DNA of 64,000 nt from Bacillus sp. ZZV12-4809 (lineage in GTDB: Bacteria > Bacillota > Bacilli > Bacillales > Cytobacillaceae). A program made the translations under genes and the position numbers. The notes under the pieces are model-generated. The model did not search any database. It was given only the letters and a program-made list of their open reading frames with translations, and had not been told where the DNA came from. The DNA is taken from positions 1 through 64,000 of the forward strand of contig NZ_VCRN01000020.1 of NCBI RefSeq assembly GCF_009849585.1. The letters run 5' to 3'. Below, in pieces: positions 62,409 through 64,000 of the stretch. Each line of letters opens with the position of its first letter. Within the stretch, counting starts at the first letter, position 1.

Positions 62409-63893
62409 ATGTACAAAGTACTTGTGGCCAATCGGGATGAGTATGATACAAAGGGTATAGAGTGGCTGTTGAAATCTTCAATGAACGCATGGGAATTGGA
62501 GTCTGCCGAAGATGAAGCAGGGCTTATTAAAAAGCTCGAAACGTTTCAGCCCGATCTGCTGATTTTTGAACTTGATCTGATAAAGGAAGATGGTTATAGC
62601 TCTTTCTTAAAAACGATTCAAATTATAGGGCCTGATCTTATTGCACTAACAATGGAAGCGACCTTTTCACAGGCAAAGAGAGCTATTGACATGGGTGTAG
62701 CAGATTTAATACTTAAGCCCATTTCAGCGGATATTTTATTAAAATCTGCAAGAAACATTTATAGGCGTCAAATGATGAAAAGTGCAGCTGCTGTAAATAA
62801 CTCCACCATAGTTACGGAAAAAACCTTTAATTATCAGGATATATTTTTAGAATCACCGGAACCGGAAGAGCCTTTTCTGTCAATAGGAATAAAAACGGAG
62901 AATATATTCGAGCTTCCAAAGTTATATGATTTCCTGGAAAGCTATGCTTTCCATAAACAGGTCGATTATTTTATTTTAAGTGACATGGTACTGATCATTG
63001 CTGAAAACTCGGGCGTATCCTGGAAAGAGGAGAGCGTCAGATTTATGAGGAATTGGCAGGAAACCTCTGCAGAACCAATTGCCATCAGCATTTATACAGC
63101 TCAGGAAGGGCCGAATACGCTCAAAAGCCATTATGATGCGAATCGAAAACTGATGGAGTTAACTTTTTTCAGAGGGTTCAATCAGGTAATTGAGGAAGCC
63201 GCTATACCTAAATGGCTATCGATAGATCCGTTCTTAACTCCCGAGGAACAGAGCAGCTGGATTGATTTCCTGAATCAGGCTGATCTGGAAACGATCAAAT
63301 CATGGTTTTCCAAAGAGTTTCTTATTTTGGAAGATCCGTACCCGGAACCAGGCCTTATCAGAATACGGCTGACCAGTATTCTCGCACAGATCCGCAGGCA
63401 TATGAAGACATTTCGGCTTGCCGACGGAGAAATGGAGGAAGAATACCTTCGTTTATTCCAGACGATCCTGTATTCACCATTGATTTACCGGATTATTAAC
63501 GAAATGATCAGCTTCATTTCTTATATTTTTGAAAGTATTCGATCTGATAAGAAGCTGAAGATGGATCTATCTGACAGAGTCCAATTTTTTATAGAGACAA
63601 ATTACTGGGATTCTTCAGTCACCCTTGAAAGGGCAGCTGAATACGCAGATCGAAACCCCAATTATATTAGCTCAATACTTGCAAAAAAATGCGGCAAGTC
63701 ATTTCGGGAGCTTCTCAATGAAACCCGAATCAGGCAATCTGCCAAGCTGCTGTTGGAATCAGAAATGAGTATAAAAGAAATCTCAGCCGTCTGCGGTTTT
63801 CGAAATCAGCAATATTTCAATAAAGTGTTCAGTAAAATTAAAGGTATGCCGCCTAATCAATTTAGGAAAAGCCTGCATAAGACCTCCTTGTAA
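62409..63893 (+). CDS. response regulator with AraC-type DNA-binding domain
   Basis: A 494-aa regulator (YesN type). Residues 1-120 form a receiver domain (MYKVLVANRDEYDTKGIEWL, then PDLLIFELDLIKEDG, then LILKPIS). The expected phospho-acceptor Asp is Glu54, which may mimic the active state. A central region of about 260 residues is unassigned. The C-terminal two helix-turn-helix AraC domain ends SAVCGFRNQQYFNKVFSKIK with GMPPNQFRKS. No histidine kinase is adjacent in the window. Confidence 0.88.
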   Translation: MYKVLVANRDEYDTKGIEWLLKSSMNAWELESAEDEAGLIKKLETFQPDLLIFELDLIKEDGYSSFLKTIQIIGPDLIALTMEATFSQAKRAIDMGVADLILKPISADILLKSARNIYRRQMMKSAAAVNNSTIVTEKTFNYQDIFLESPEPEEPFLSIGIKTENIFELPKLYDFLESYAFHKQVDYFILSDMVLIIAENSGVSWKEESVRFMRNWQETSAEPIAISIYTAQEGPNTLKSHYDANRKLMELTFFRGFNQVIEEAAIPKWLSIDPFLTPEEQSSWIDFLNQADLETIKSWFSKEFLILEDPYPEPGLIRIRLTSILAQIRRHMKTFRLADGEMEEEYLRLFQTILYSPLIYRIINEMISFISYIFESIRSDKKLKMDLSDRVQFFIETNYWDSSVTLERAAEYADRNPNYISSILAKKCGKSFRELLNETRIRQSAKLLLESEMSIKEISAVCGFRNQQYFNKVFSKIKGMPPNQFRKSLHKTSL

Positions 63894-63912
63894 AGGGAGG
63901 TTATTATTTTTG
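63881..63912 (+). terminator. terminator of the response regulator gene
   Basis: ACCTCCTT and AAGGGAGGT pair around a short loop, followed by a T-rich stretch. The last 88 bases of the window are A/T-rich with nothing else seen. Confidence 0.75.
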
Positions 63913-64000
63913 TATTAATTTATAAAAACACCAATATAAGTATAAAAAATATTAAAATCAACTGCCAAAATCTTATATTTTTATAAAAAATCAAACCTAA

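Overview
The window looks like chromosomal DNA of a Gram-positive, endospore-forming Bacillaceae of moderate-to-low G+C, of the Bacillus/Cytobacillus/Mesobacillus kind. The evidence is strong AAGGAGG-type ribosome binding sites, frequent TTG and GTG starts, Bacillus-type riboswitches (preQ1, TPP, SAM), a menaquinol oxidase (qoxABCD) with lipoprotein QoxA, an SspH spore protein, a KinB-like kinase, an Sda-like kinase inhibitor and a YidC2 gene with a MifM-type leader. Gene content is mostly core metabolism. The accessory content is small ORFs, a dispersed repeat family and one large tandem-repeat array. No phage, insertion sequence, rRNA, tRNA or CRISPR was seen.

Layout. 0-2.4 kb: preQ1-riboswitch-controlled queCDE (queuosine precursor synthesis; no queF). 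2.5-6.3 kb: potABCD polyamine importer. 6.4-10.3 kb: a possible structured RNA, a 50-residue membrane protein, a KinB-like sensor kinase and an FtsH paralogue. 10.6-14.4 kb: MATE exporter, TPP-riboswitch thiT, a nucleotidyltransferase and small proteins. 14.5-18.4 kb: qoxABCD on the minus strand with a Rex-like site at the promoter. 19-31 kb: threonine aldolase, a CAP-domain lipoprotein broken at a C7 tract, EamA transporter, beta-propeller protein, DUF3231 protein, truncated haemoglobin, aldo-keto reductase, a double-AbrB-type regulator and many small proteins.

31.4-40.2 kb: HAD phosphatase, then the S-box-controlled minus-strand operon metI-metC-yitJ-metH, which takes homoserine esters to methionine by a cobalamin-dependent route, then sspH. 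41.3-45.9 kb: odhA-odhB with an unusually long structured gap. 46-52 kb: Sda-like protein, VOC proteins, acyl-CoA synthetase, YkqA-like double cyclotransferase and small proteins. 52-55 kb: YhcN/YlaJ-type lipoprotein, yidC2 with its leader peptide, and an LPG-synthase-type membrane protein. 55-59 kb: DUF1906 protein and the NAD salvage pair pncB-nadE. 60-61 kb: about 16 copies of a 52-bp palindromic unit. 61-64 kb: LysM-CAP protein, a cupredoxin, and an AraC-type response regulator whose phospho-acceptor position is Glu.

The most notable system is at 52.8-54.0 kb. A 94-codon minus-strand ORF with a good ribosome binding site but an ATC at the start position lies directly upstream of yidC2. 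It has the length, N-terminal membrane segment and C-terminal I-x-x-W...D-E pattern of the MifM arrest peptide. Its last codons form the 5' arm of a hairpin that masks the yidC2 ribosome binding site, as in the known MifM-YidC2 feedback loop. Start sites below were chosen from ribosome binding sites; all family assignments are by eye, without database searches.
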